Shown here in pieces: positions 36,470 through 44,744 of a DNA stretch of 64,000 nt. The stretch lies in NCBI GenBank assembly GCA_017523725.1, contig JAFWVY010000067.1, positions 1-64,000 of the forward strand, in the 5' to 3' direction. This DNA comes from Bacteroidales bacterium (GTDB lineage: Bacteria > Bacteroidota > Bacteroidia > Bacteroidales > UBA4181). The notes under the pieces are model-generated. The model was not told the DNA's origin, made no database searches, and was given only the letters and a program-made list of their open reading frames with translations. A program made the translations under genes and the position numbers. How positions within the stretch are numbered: the first letter of the stretch is position 1; the number at the start of each line of letters is the position of its first letter.

Positions 36470-36850
36470 TTAATTCTGTAAATCGCCGTTTTCGCCGTAA
36501 CGCGACAGCGTCCCGTCGGCCCAGAGCGACTCCAGTCGGTAGTACGCGCGGACGGCAGGCTGGAAAACATGTACCACCACATCGCCGTAATCCAGCAGAA
36601 TCCACTGGCTGTTTTCCCGGCCCTGCACCGACCATGCGTGCAAGCCGTTTTTTTCGCGGAGTCCGCGTTCGATGCCGTCGGCTATGGCGTTTACCTGGGT
36701 GGTGGAATCGCCGCTGCAAATGACGAATGCAGCGCAGAAAGCCCCGTCAATGGTCGAAAGATCTATCGACACGATGTCCTTTCCTTTCTTTTCCGCGATT
36801 TCCGCGATGACAGCCCGAATAAGGTCTGACACTGTGCTGTTCGTTTCCAA
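36470..36850 (-). CDS. rsfS: Ribosomal silencing factor RsfS
   Basis: RsfS binds ribosomal protein L14 and blocks subunit joining when nutrients are limited. The 126-residue protein has the family core DGAFCAAFVICSGDSTTQVNAIA, WILLDYGDVVVHVF and YRLESLWADG. Normal length. It heads the operon with ftsH and is divergent from birA. No exact TAnnTTTG element was found on its side of the 90-base shared region. Confidence 0.95.
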   Translation of the reverse strand: METNSTVSDLIRAVIAEIAEKKGKDIVSIDLSTIDGAFCAAFVICSGDSTTQVNAIADGIERGLREKNGLHAWSVQGRENSQWILLDYGDVVVHVFQPAVRAYYRLESLWADGTLSRYGENGDLQN

Positions 36851-36875
36851 GCGATGCTGTTTAAGATACTTTCCT

Positions 36876-36883
36876 TATTTTTG
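36876..36883 (+). promoter_or_regulatory. TAnnTTTG -7 promoter element for birA
   Basis: The plus strand reads TATTTTTG, an exact -7 match, in the rsfS/birA divergent region. Transcription would start about 50 bases before the birA ATG at 36941. Confidence 0.5.
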
Positions 36884-36940
36884 CGAAGCGTTTGCGCTAC
36901 AAATATCGTACAAAAAAACGACTCCCGCAAACAGGTTGCC

Positions 36941-37738
36941 ATGATTCCGGTTTTTTCACTCCCGCCTGTCATCACGCTTGGTCCGGTGCCCTCGACCAAC
37001 GCCTACGCGCTGCATCTGCCGGACCTCCCGGCACTGCCCGAATTCACGGTCTGGCAGACACATTGTCAGACAGCGGGACGCGGACAAGGTGACAACCGGT
37101 GGGAAAGCGAACCGGGACAGAACATCACCTGCAGCATCCTGCTCCATCCCGGGTTCCTGCCCGCCCGGAACCAGTTCGAACTGTCGCAGACCATAGCCCT
37201 GGCCGTCTGCCGGATGCTGGGAACCTTCACGGCAGACGTGACGGTCAAATGGCCCAATGACATCTACGTGGGACAGCGGAAAATCGCCGGCATCCTGATC
37301 GAAAACAGGCTGATGGAGAAACGCATCGTTTCGTCCGTCGTCGGCATCGGCATGAACATCAACCAACAACGGTTTCTGAGTGATGCCCCCAACCCTGTCT
37401 CACTGTCACAGCTCACCGGCAAGACCTACGACCTGACAGACATGACGCTGCGGCTGCAGCAACACATCGCCGACGGCTGTCTGCAACTGCGGCGGCGCTA
37501 TGCAGAAGGCTCCGACGGGAAGGCCCTGCAGGCAGAATATCTGCGTCATCTGTACCGTTTCGGCACATGGCATCCCTACCTGGCGGACGGCTGCGTTTTC
37601 GAAGGCCGTATCGCGGGCGTCACGCCGGAAGGCTACCTGCAGGTGGCACTGCGCGACGGGACCATCCGACAATTTGACCTGAAAGAAATACGTTTTCTGC
37701 CATCGCAGCCGATGGCACGCGATTTGACTTCCCACTGA
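36941..37738 (+). CDS. birA: Biotin--[acetyl-CoA-carboxylase] ligase
   Basis: BirA attaches biotin to the carrier subunit of acetyl-CoA carboxylase and other carboxylases. The start is set at the ATG at 36941 (MIPVFSLPPV); a longer open frame from 36854 would begin before the promoter. The 265-residue protein is the catalytic type without an N-terminal DNA-binding domain. It shows the biotin loop GRGQGDNRW in place of the usual GRGRxGR, and KWPNDIYVGQRKIAGILIEN. It ends 18 bases before the next gene. Confidence 0.95.
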   Translation: MIPVFSLPPVITLGPVPSTNAYALHLPDLPALPEFTVWQTHCQTAGRGQGDNRWESEPGQNITCSILLHPGFLPARNQFELSQTIALAVCRMLGTFTADVTVKWPNDIYVGQRKIAGILIENRLMEKRIVSSVVGIGMNINQQRFLSDAPNPVSLSQLTGKTYDLTDMTLRLQQHIADGCLQLRRRYAEGSDGKALQAEYLRHLYRFGTWHPYLADGCVFEGRIAGVTPEGYLQVALRDGTIRQFDLKEIRFLPSQPMARDLTSH

Positions 37739-37756
37739 CACTTGTTGCAACATACC

Positions 37757-38488
37757 ATGCCGAAGAAAGAAAACAGCCTCGTTCAACTCAACGAATTCCT
37801 GCAGTCGCTGCCCAAGCATTTCCAGGTGCTGGAAACGCCGGTGGACGTGGACGTACAACTGGCTTATTACCAGCAGGCACGTACACAGGAGAAACCGGGG
37901 GCACCTCCCGACGGAAAACAATTGGAGCAATATGAGGAAGCATTGCGCTCCGGACAGACCGACACCGAGGAGAAGAAACGGCTCCTGATTACGCTGGCTT
38001 CGGTCGGCACGCCGGAAGCCTACCGTATTATCGAACGGTATGCGGCGAAGCCCGACGAAGGGCTGGAAGCATGGAGCATCATGGCGTTGCACGAAAGCAA
38101 GATGGTGCTGGAATCCTCGCTGCTTGATGAGAATCAAGTCTATATCTCCACCGGATTGGGCGGGAAGGACGACATGCTGCGGTATTTCGCCGTCATCCTG
38201 CATAAGCAGGGGCCGCTGGAAGATTTCCAGAAGAAAGTACTCGACGGAGAAGTCCGGGACGCCGTCAACGCAGCGGAAGGTGTCACCGAACGCATTGCAC
38301 ATTACGGCGGATTCTCGACGGTACAGCTGCTGATACCTGTCCGCAACGATCTGACGCACGTGCTCATCTCGGCCATCCAGGAAAGCAACGCCTACGGGGA
38401 TTTCCTTGAGACAGACATGCTCATAACCAACATGAAAATCCTGAGCAACAAGGAGATCATGCAGCTCATCGCCCAGAAAAACGGCTAA
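37757..38488 (+). CDS. Conserved helical protein of unknown function
   Basis: A 243-residue soluble protein without signal peptide or membrane segments. It is rich in Glu, Lys and Leu with regular amphipathic helices. The stretch KKRLLITLASVGTPEAYRIIERYAAKPDEGLEAWSIMALHES reads like two HEAT-type repeats, which suggests a protein-interaction scaffold (inference). The ATG at 37757 is preferred over a TTG at 37742. It follows birA co-directionally and overlaps the convergent rsmG stop by 4 bases. I do not recognise a named family. Confidence 0.7.
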   Translation: MPKKENSLVQLNEFLQSLPKHFQVLETPVDVDVQLAYYQQARTQEKPGAPPDGKQLEQYEEALRSGQTDTEEKKRLLITLASVGTPEAYRIIERYAAKPDEGLEAWSIMALHESKMVLESSLLDENQVYISTGLGGKDDMLRYFAVILHKQGPLEDFQKKVLDGEVRDAVNAAEGVTERIAHYGGFSTVQLLIPVRNDLTHVLISAIQESNAYGDFLETDMLITNMKILSNKEIMQLIAQKNG

Positions 38489-39117
38489 CGCCGGGACGCG
38501 ACATACACCACCTTCTTTTCGAGAAAATAAGGATCCGGCAGGAAGTCAGACAGCACGGACACACAGACCTTGCGTGTGGCCGGGACACCGGCCAGTTCGG
38601 CCGTCAGATCCCCGCCTTTCAGACAATACAGGCCACCGGCATCGGCCGGCGAGGTGACTGCCATCTTGTCATCGGTCCAGCGAAGCAGTTGCTGCAGCGT
38701 GGCAACCGCACGGCTCACGGCATATTGGAAGGCATGACGGGGCAGTGTCTCCGCGCGTCCGTGGAAAAAATCCACATTGGGCAGCCCCAGCTGCCGCACG
38801 ACATCTTCCGCCACTTTCAGTTTCTTGCCGATGGAATCGCACAGCACGAACCGGACCTGCGGGCAGCAGACGGCCAGCGGGATACCCGGGAAGCCGCCGC
38901 CGGTGCCGACATCAAGCACCCGGGAACCGGGAACGAAACGGACCACGCGCAACAGACTCAGCGAATGCATCACATGGTGCAGGCAGAAATCATCCGTGTC
39001 CTTGCGGGATATGACATTGAATTTGGCGTTCCATTCCAGATACAGCGGCTGCAACGCAGCCAGCAAGGCCAGCCGGTCCTCCGGCAGTTCCGGGAAAACG
39101 GCCCGTATCGCTTCCAT
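38485..39117 (-). CDS. rsmG: 16S rRNA (guanine-N7) methyltransferase
   Basis: RsmG (GidB) methylates G527 of 16S rRNA. The 210-residue protein has the SAM-binding motif VLDVGTGGGFPGIPLAV, the preceding NVISRKD segment and the downstream SRAVATLQQLLRW. The start at 39117 (MEAIRAVF) sits 1 base from the stop of the GT2 gene upstream; the frame is open to 39153 but that part overlaps GT2. Its stop overlaps the convergent gene by 4 bases. Confidence 0.95.
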   Translation of the reverse strand: MEAIRAVFPELPEDRLALLAALQPLYLEWNAKFNVISRKDTDDFCLHHVMHSLSLLRVVRFVPGSRVLDVGTGGGFPGIPLAVCCPQVRFVLCDSIGKKLKVAEDVVRQLGLPNVDFFHGRAETLPRHAFQYAVSRAVATLQQLLRWTDDKMAVTSPADAGGLYCLKGGDLTAELAGVPATRKVCVSVLSDFLPDPYFLEKKVVYVASRR

Positions 39118-39118
39118 T

Positions 39119-40270
39119 TTAATAATTGTATTTGGGACGCCGGAACGAGGCAAAAAACTGCGACACCCAGAGTGCCAAAAGAATCAGCGGATAGACCAAG
39201 ACATCGTAAAGCGGTATCTTCCACCACATGCGCCTCACAGCCAGCAAACGCAGCAACGGCACAAGCACGGCCATCTGCACCGCAAAACGAAGCAGCAGGC
39301 CTCCCGCCACATACATCCACAGGTCGCCGCGCAACAACAGCCACACCGTCAACGTGTAAAACAGCAACCGCGTAATCAGTTCAAGCGCCCAGACAAAATG
39401 GACGAAGAATCCGTAATACCGCTGCGCCACCTGTTGCTTGCGACGAAGGCGCACCCATTCCTTCCACGTGGTGACAGGCTCTTCCTCCATGAAGGATTCC
39501 GGCAGCAGCATCAGGGCCGTGTCGCGGCTGTGCGCAGCTTCCGGAATATAGAGCGGCGTATTGCCGACCGGCACGTGGGCGACATGCATGAAGCCATTGT
39601 GCTCATAGAATATGGGACGCCGGTAGCCGATATTGCCGCCATAGCCCATGTAAGGCCGGCAGGTCTGGGCCATGCCGAATCCCATGACCGTATGGAAGAA
39701 CCGGTCATAGCGGATTATGCTGTTGAGGAAGCCCTCGTGCTCCGTATATCTGCAGTATCCCAGCACGAAATCCGTCCTGCGGGTGAACGCCTGCTGCATG
39801 GACGACAGCCAGCGCGGCCCGGAAGGCCGGCAATGGGCCTCGGTGAAGAGCAACAAGTCGTATTTGGCGGCCTTGACGCCGATGGTCTGTGCAAAGTAGG
39901 CCGAGTTGACAAAGGCAGGTTCGCCCTTGATCTCTGAATAACGGAGGAACGGGCACTGCTGCTGGAGTACCAGGATGACCGACGACGTATCATCTTTCGA
40001 GGCATTGTCCACGACGATAATCTCGAACTCGGGATAGTCCTGTCCGATCAGCAACGGCAGATACTCGGACAACTTTTCCGCCTCGTTGTGGACGTAAACA
40101 ATGACAGAGACCGGCGGACGGTCGGACGGAGCGGACATTTTCTGCTGACGGCGGCGGATGCGGAGCACCGGGAGAAAAATGAGCAGATAATATATCAATT
40201 GTATTATCCCGCACCCTGCCCAGGCGATAACCAGAATGCGCAAAAAAATGTCTGTTCCGAGCAAGTTCAT
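39119..40270 (-). CDS. Membrane glycosyltransferase family 2
   Basis: A 383-residue protein: one N-terminal membrane helix (about 8-32), a cytosolic GT-A domain and two or three C-terminal membrane helices. GT2 landmarks: VSVIVYVHNEAEKL at the domain start, EIIVVDNASKDDT (nucleotide-sugar binding Asp), LLLFTEAHCRPS in place of the DxD motif, and an acidic cluster MEEEPVTTWKEW before the last helices. It probably adds a sugar to a lipid-linked or surface glycan; specificity is unknown. Start at the ATG at 40270; it abuts rsmG by 1 base. Confidence 0.9.
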   Translation of the reverse strand: MNLLGTDIFLRILVIAWAGCGIIQLIYYLLIFLPVLRIRRRQQKMSAPSDRPPVSVIVYVHNEAEKLSEYLPLLIGQDYPEFEIIVVDNASKDDTSSVILVLQQQCPFLRYSEIKGEPAFVNSAYFAQTIGVKAAKYDLLLFTEAHCRPSGPRWLSSMQQAFTRRTDFVLGYCRYTEHEGFLNSIIRYDRFFHTVMGFGMAQTCRPYMGYGGNIGYRRPIFYEHNGFMHVAHVPVGNTPLYIPEAAHSRDTALMLLPESFMEEEPVTTWKEWVRLRRKQQVAQRYYGFFVHFVWALELITRLLFYTLTVWLLLRGDLWMYVAGGLLLRFAVQMAVLVPLLRLLAVRRMWWKIPLYDVLVYPLILLALWVSQFFASFRRPKYNY

Positions 40271-40586
40271 GCACTGTTTTTTTGGACACCCCAAAAGTCA
40301 CAAAAAAAGATGAAATCCGGGCTGTTTTTCGGAAAAAGTTATACACATTCTGACGTCGCTTCAAGGGTCTTCGTTCAAACTTCTTATTCTCAAAAAGATA
40401 AATGTAAATAATTGATTTATAGGTATATATCGATAAGTTTCTGAATATAAAGCCTCTAAAAAAAAGTTAAAAAAAGTGGTCAGATTTCTTTTTTTTATCA
40501 GAAAAAATATCCGAATTTGGTCGAACAAAATTGAGAGAAAAATCACCCTTGATTATCTGAACATTTACAAAATTTAGCAGCTCACA
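40271..40586. other. AT-rich dnaA upstream region with one DnaA box
   Basis: A 316-base gap, clearly richer in A and T than the rest of the window, especially 40370-40585. It contains one perfect DnaA box, TTATACACA (40339-40347), and long A- and T-tracts. I see no further perfect DnaA boxes, no TAnnTTTG element and no ORF. It could be a replication origin or a dnaA autoregulatory region; a single box is weak evidence for oriC. Confidence 0.5.
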
Positions 40587-42008
40587 ATGCACCATAAAGT
40601 TTGGGAAAATTGCCTTCGGGTCTTCAAAGACAACCTGGACAAGAGCGTATACACGTACTTCTTCGGGCGGATCAAACCGATCAGCGTGAAAGGGCATGTC
40701 CTGACTATCGAGGTTCCGAGCCAGTTCTATTACGACTACTTGGAGGCGCATTACAGCGAGCTGCTGAAGATGGCCTTGCAAAGGGAACTCGGCGCGGAAG
40801 CCTGTCTGGAATACCGGATTCCCATCAACCCGGACAACCAGCGGACGAAAAACCACGCCATCACGCTGCCTCCCACCGGACAGGAAGCCTATACCAACCG
40901 GAGCATCGATGTTTTCCCGCAGGACAACGCGCCGCAGGACTACAGTCCGTTTGGCGTCCCCGGCACACTGCGCCGGCTGAACATCGACCCGCAACTCAAT
41001 CCGGCCTACTCCTTCAGCAATTTCATCGAAGGAGACTGCAACCGACTGGGACGCGCCGCCGGACTGAGCATCGCCGAAAAACCCGGAAACAACACGTTCA
41101 ATCCGTTGTTCATCCACAGCAAGCCCGGCTTGGGAAAGACACACCTGGCGCAGGCCATCGGCATCCAGATCAAGGAATGGCATCCCGAAAAGACAGTTCT
41201 TTATGTCAATGCCAGCACATTCCAGGATCAGTTCCAAACTGCGAAGATCAAGAACGAACTCATCCAGTTCATCCACTTCTACCAGCTCATCGATGTCCTG
41301 ATCATCGATGACATGGAGCATCTGGCCAATAAGGTGAAAACCCAGAAGATGTTCTTCGACATCTTCAATTACCTGCAGCAGAGCAACAAACAGATTATCA
41401 TGACCTCCGACAAGGCACCGGCTGAACTCGAAGGCATGGAAGACCGGTTGCTCTCGCGTTTCAGATGGGGTTTGAACGTCGAGCTGGATACGCCCGACTA
41501 CGAGACCCGACTCAAGGTACTGCGGCAGAAAGCCTACAAAGAAGGCATCGCACTGTCGGACGAGGTATTCGATTACGTGGCAAGCAATGTGACCGGCAAC
41601 TTCCGCGAACTGGAAGGCGCCATCATCTCGCTCATCGCCAATGCCACGCTCGTGAAACAGGACATCACGCCCGAGTTCACGAAATCGGTTCTGGAACGTC
41701 TGAACCGCAATCGGAAACAGGAAATTTCAATCGACTACATCAAGCGGGTTGTCTGTTCCTACTACAATCTGTCGGAAGAGCAACTGCTGGCCAAGACACG
41801 CAAGCGCGAAATCGTACAGGCACGCTACCTGTCCATGTATTTCGCCAAGATGTTCACCAAATGTTCGCTGACGGGTATCGGCACACAGATCGGGAAAAAA
41901 GACCATGCCACGGTCCTGTACGCCTGCAAGACGGTGAACAACCTGATGGCCACCGATAAGCAATTCCGGATGCAGGCGGAGGAAATCGAAAAGAAAATCA
42001 AGCATTGA
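40587..42008 (+). CDS. dnaA: Chromosomal replication initiator protein DnaA
   Basis: A 473-residue DnaA, which melts the origin and recruits the replicative helicase. Domain I (about 1-85) starts MHHKVWENCLRVFKDNLD, a variable linker follows, then AAA+ domain III with Walker A PGLGKTHLA and Walker B VLIIDDME. C-terminal domain IV carries the DNA-recognition helix region TGIGTQIGKKDHATVLYACKTV. All key residues are present. The next gene continues directly in the same frame after the TGA (42006-42008). Confidence 0.98.
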   Translation: MHHKVWENCLRVFKDNLDKSVYTYFFGRIKPISVKGHVLTIEVPSQFYYDYLEAHYSELLKMALQRELGAEACLEYRIPINPDNQRTKNHAITLPPTGQEAYTNRSIDVFPQDNAPQDYSPFGVPGTLRRLNIDPQLNPAYSFSNFIEGDCNRLGRAAGLSIAEKPGNNTFNPLFIHSKPGLGKTHLAQAIGIQIKEWHPEKTVLYVNASTFQDQFQTAKIKNELIQFIHFYQLIDVLIIDDMEHLANKVKTQKMFFDIFNYLQQSNKQIIMTSDKAPAELEGMEDRLLSRFRWGLNVELDTPDYETRLKVLRQKAYKEGIALSDEVFDYVASNVTGNFRELEGAIISLIANATLVKQDITPEFTKSVLERLNRNRKQEISIDYIKRVVCSYYNLSEEQLLAKTRKREIVQARYLSMYFAKMFTKCSLTGIGTQIGKKDHATVLYACKTVNNLMATDKQFRMQAEEIEKKIKH

Positions 42009-42011
42009 GTC

Positions 42012-42629
42012 ATCGGACAAGAAGACACATACCTGACGATCGGAGAAGCTTCCCAGGGTCTTTACAAGGAAAAGGGCAGCAGATTCCTTTCGTTTGCCTA
42101 TCCGGTGTCATCTGAGGACGAAGTAAAAGTCCGCGTTGACGCGCTGCGCAAGACGTATTTCGATGCGAAACATCATTGTTTTGCCTATCGCATCGGTCAT
42201 GCGCAGGAAAGGACCCGGGCTTTTGACGACGGAGAACCGGCGCACAGTGCAGGTCATCCGATTCTCGGCCAGATTGTGGCGCATGGACTGACCGACACGC
42301 TGGTGGTAGTGGTGCGGTATTTCGGCGGCATCCTGCTGGGGGTCGGACGGCTTATGCAGGCGTACCGGACCGCCGCGCAGGACGCGCTGGACAAGGCTCC
42401 GGCCGTGCAGACCGTGGAGAAAACGACCTGCGTGCTGCAATTCGTCTATGCGGCGACCGGTGCCGTGAACCGGGTGCTCAGGACGTACGCGGCGGAAACA
42501 TCGGACTACCGCAACGACAGCGTCTGCAGCGTCACCGTAAAAATCCGGACGGGCCTTGCCGATGCCATGCTGAAAGAACTCGGCGCATTGCGTGATGTGC
42601 GGGTGACACTGCCTGAAAAGACCGTGTAG
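42012..42629 (+). CDS. IMPACT / YigZ family protein without a standard start codon
   Basis: A protein of about 205 residues of the YigZ/IMPACT family; function in bacteria is unclear, with a ribosomal-protein-S5-like fold and links to translation. Homology-like sequence begins right after the dnaA stop: [21 protein letters not shown], then [23 protein letters not shown] and [16 protein letters not shown]. These are the family core. No ATG, GTG or TTG precedes the conserved N-terminus. The first GTG (42105) would delete about 30 conserved residues. The coordinates use the ATC at 42012 as a provisional start; a CTG at 42033 is another choice. It shares frame with dnaA. Confidence 0.8.
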   Translation: MGQEDTYLTIGEASQGLYKEKGSRFLSFAYPVSSEDEVKVRVDALRKTYFDAKHHCFAYRIGHAQERTRAFDDGEPAHSAGHPILGQIVAHGLTDTLVVVVRYFGGILLGVGRLMQAYRTAAQDALDKAPAVQTVEKTTCVLQFVYAATGAVNRVLRTYAAETSDYRNDSVCSVTVKIRTGLADAMLKELGALRDVRVTLPEKTV

Positions 42630-42660
42630 ACCGAAGAAATGGAATCTAATCTATAAGGAT

Positions 42661-43569
42661 ATGGTATACAAAAGTCTGGTTTCAATCAGCGACTACGGCC
42701 GGGAAGACTATCTGGACATTCTCGACAAGGCCGAGTCGTTCGAACAGAATCCCAACCGCAGGCTGTTGGAAGGCAAGGTCGTTGCCACACTGTTCTTCGA
42801 GCCGTCAACCCGTACGCGGCTCAGTTTCGAAACGGCTGTAAACCGTCTGGGGGGGCGGGTCATCGGATTCGCCGACGCCTCATGCTCCAGTGTCACCAAA
42901 GGGGAATGTCTCAAGGACACCATCCGCATCGTCGGCAACTACGCAGACCTGATTATCATGCGGCATCCGCTGGAGGGAGCTGCCAGATACGCCTCCGAGA
43001 TTTCCACCGTGCCCATCATCAACGCCGGCGACGGCGCCAACCAGCACCCTTCCCAGACTCTGCTCGACCTCTATTCCATCCGCAAGACCCAGGGACGGCT
43101 CGATCACCTCAACATCATGATGATCGGCGATCTCAAATATGGAAGGACCGTGCATTCGCTGCTGATGGCCATGTCCCATTTCAATCCGACATTCCAGTTC
43201 GTGGCGCCGGACGCTCTGCGCCTGCCCAAAGAATACGTGCGATTCCTCTCCGAAAAAGGGATTCCGTTCCAGGAATACACCGACTACATGCCGTACATCG
43301 AGCAGGCCGACATCATCTATATGACGCGCGTCCAGAAAGAAAGGTTCCTGGATCCGATCGAATACGAACGGAACAAGAACGCGTACGTGCTGACCAATGA
43401 AGCGCTGCAGCATACCAAGGATACGGTCAAGGTACTGCATCCCCTGCCGCGCATCAACGAAATCCCGCTCGATGTGGATGACAATCCCAAAGCGTACTAC
43501 TTCACCCAGGCCCGCAACGGACTTTATGTCCGCCAGGCCATCATCGCCAAAGTACTCCAGTTGTTGTAG
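42661..43569 (+). CDS. pyrB: Aspartate carbamoyltransferase catalytic chain
   Basis: PyrB makes carbamoyl-aspartate from carbamoyl phosphate and aspartate, the committed step of pyrimidine synthesis. The 302-residue protein has [12 protein letters not shown] (carbamoyl-phosphate site, 46-57), the HPLEGAA and [14 protein letters not shown] segments and HPLPRINEI near the C-terminus. It lies 17 bases before pyrI, forming the two-subunit enzyme. Confidence 0.98.
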   Translation: MVYKSLVSISDYGREDYLDILDKAESFEQNPNRRLLEGKVVATLFFEPSTRTRLSFETAVNRLGGRVIGFADASCSSVTKGECLKDTIRIVGNYADLIIMRHPLEGAARYASEISTVPIINAGDGANQHPSQTLLDLYSIRKTQGRLDHLNIMMIGDLKYGRTVHSLLMAMSHFNPTFQFVAPDALRLPKEYVRFLSEKGIPFQEYTDYMPYIEQADIIYMTRVQKERFLDPIEYERNKNAYVLTNEALQHTKDTVKVLHPLPRINEIPLDVDDNPKAYYFTQARNGLYVRQAIIAKVLQLL

Positions 43570-43586
43570 CCTTCATCTTTCCAACC

Positions 43587-44054
43587 ATGACCAGAGATAT
43601 CAAGAACGAGAAAATGATCGTCAGTGCGTTGAAAAACGGCACGGTCATCGACCATATCCCCCCGCGGAACCTTTTCAAAGTCATCGCGCTGCTCGACCTG
43701 GACCAGTGCACGTCCCAGATGACCTTCGGCACGAACCTGAACAGCAAGCTGCTCGGGAAAAAGGCCATCATCAAGATAGCCGACCTTTTCCTGGAAGAGA
43801 AGGATATTGACAAAATCGCCATGATCGCTCCGACCGCCAAACTGAACATCATCAAGGATTATCAGGTGGTTGAAAAAAGGGCGCTCTGCATTCCGGACGT
43901 TGTCAAAGGTATTGTTAAATGCCTGAACCCCAAGTGTATAACAAACAACGAAGAAGTGCCCACCGTTTTCGAAGTCGTCGAGCGCCATCCGCTCACACTC
44001 CGGTGCCACTACTGCGAAAAAACCGTCGGGCAGGAAGACATCGTGCTGCGCTGA
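43587..44054 (+). CDS. pyrI: Aspartate carbamoyltransferase regulatory chain
   Basis: PyrI confers CTP/ATP allosteric control on PyrB. The 155-residue protein has the nucleotide-binding N-domain (NGTVIDHIPPRNLFKVIALL) and the C-terminal zinc site with four Cys: CLNPKC (two) and CHYC (two). It is complete and adjacent to pyrB, so the enzyme here is probably the regulated dodecamer. It ends flush with the convergent tsaB stop, with no spacer. Confidence 0.98.
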   Translation: MTRDIKNEKMIVSALKNGTVIDHIPPRNLFKVIALLDLDQCTSQMTFGTNLNSKLLGKKAIIKIADLFLEEKDIDKIAMIAPTAKLNIIKDYQVVEKRALCIPDVVKGIVKCLNPKCITNNEEVPTVFEVVERHPLTLRCHYCEKTVGQEDIVLR

Positions 44055-44744
44055 TCACCATTTCTTCCGGGGCGTGGTAGCCATGAATTCCTTAAGATAG
44101 AAAGGTGTGAAATAGGCGACATCGCACCAACGGCGTTCCTGTAACGCCCGGGCCGACAGTGTAGCCATCGCGGCCGCCGAGGCACGGATGCCGTCATAGA
44201 ACCGGGCGGTGTCCGGCGTGAGAATGCCTGCACACTTCATCGCACCGGGACCGAAAAAAGCAACGGGTCCTGCCGCCAGTGCCTCGCTGAAAGAATCCGC
44301 CGTCACGATTTCGGCATGCACCTCCGAACAAGGCGTACCTTCCCTGTCATACAGCGCAGTGTACACTTCCATCCGGCGCGCATCGATCATCGGTGCCAGC
44401 CGCCAGTCCGGGCCGACATCGCCGGCATGCGCGGCCAGAAACGCCTGCACCAGCACCTCGGCCGTTGATACGGCAAGCAGCGGGACTCCGGCGCCATAGC
44501 ATAATCCTTTGGCCGTCGACACACCGATGCGCAGACCGGTATAAGAACCCGGTCCCATGCTGACCGATACCGCATCCAGATCCGATACCGCCAGGCCGGC
44601 CTCCGACAGCAGTTCGCCGGCGCAGACCGTCAGCATGGTGGCATGGCTGTGTCCTTCCGCGCTTTCTTTCAGCGCCTTCACTTCGTTCCCTTCCGAAAGG
44701 GACACCGAACAGACATCCGCTGTGGTTTCAATGTTGAGTATCAT
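44055..44744 (-). CDS. tsaB: tRNA t6A modification protein TsaB
   Basis: TsaB is the scaffold partner of TsaD in making threonylcarbamoyl-adenosine at position 37 of ANN-decoding tRNAs. The 229-residue ASKHA-fold protein starts ILNIETTADVCSVSL, with VSMGPGSYTGLRIGVSTAKGL and MIDARRMEVYTALY. Length is normal. Its start overlaps the stop of the DUF2723 gene (ATGA), so the two are translated together. Confidence 0.95.
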   Translation of the reverse strand: MILNIETTADVCSVSLSEGNEVKALKESAEGHSHATMLTVCAGELLSEAGLAVSDLDAVSVSMGPGSYTGLRIGVSTAKGLCYGAGVPLLAVSTAEVLVQAFLAAHAGDVGPDWRLAPMIDARRMEVYTALYDREGTPCSEVHAEIVTADSFSEALAAGPVAFFGPGAMKCAGILTPDTARFYDGIRASAAAMATLSARALQERRWCDVAYFTPFYLKEFMATTPRKKW

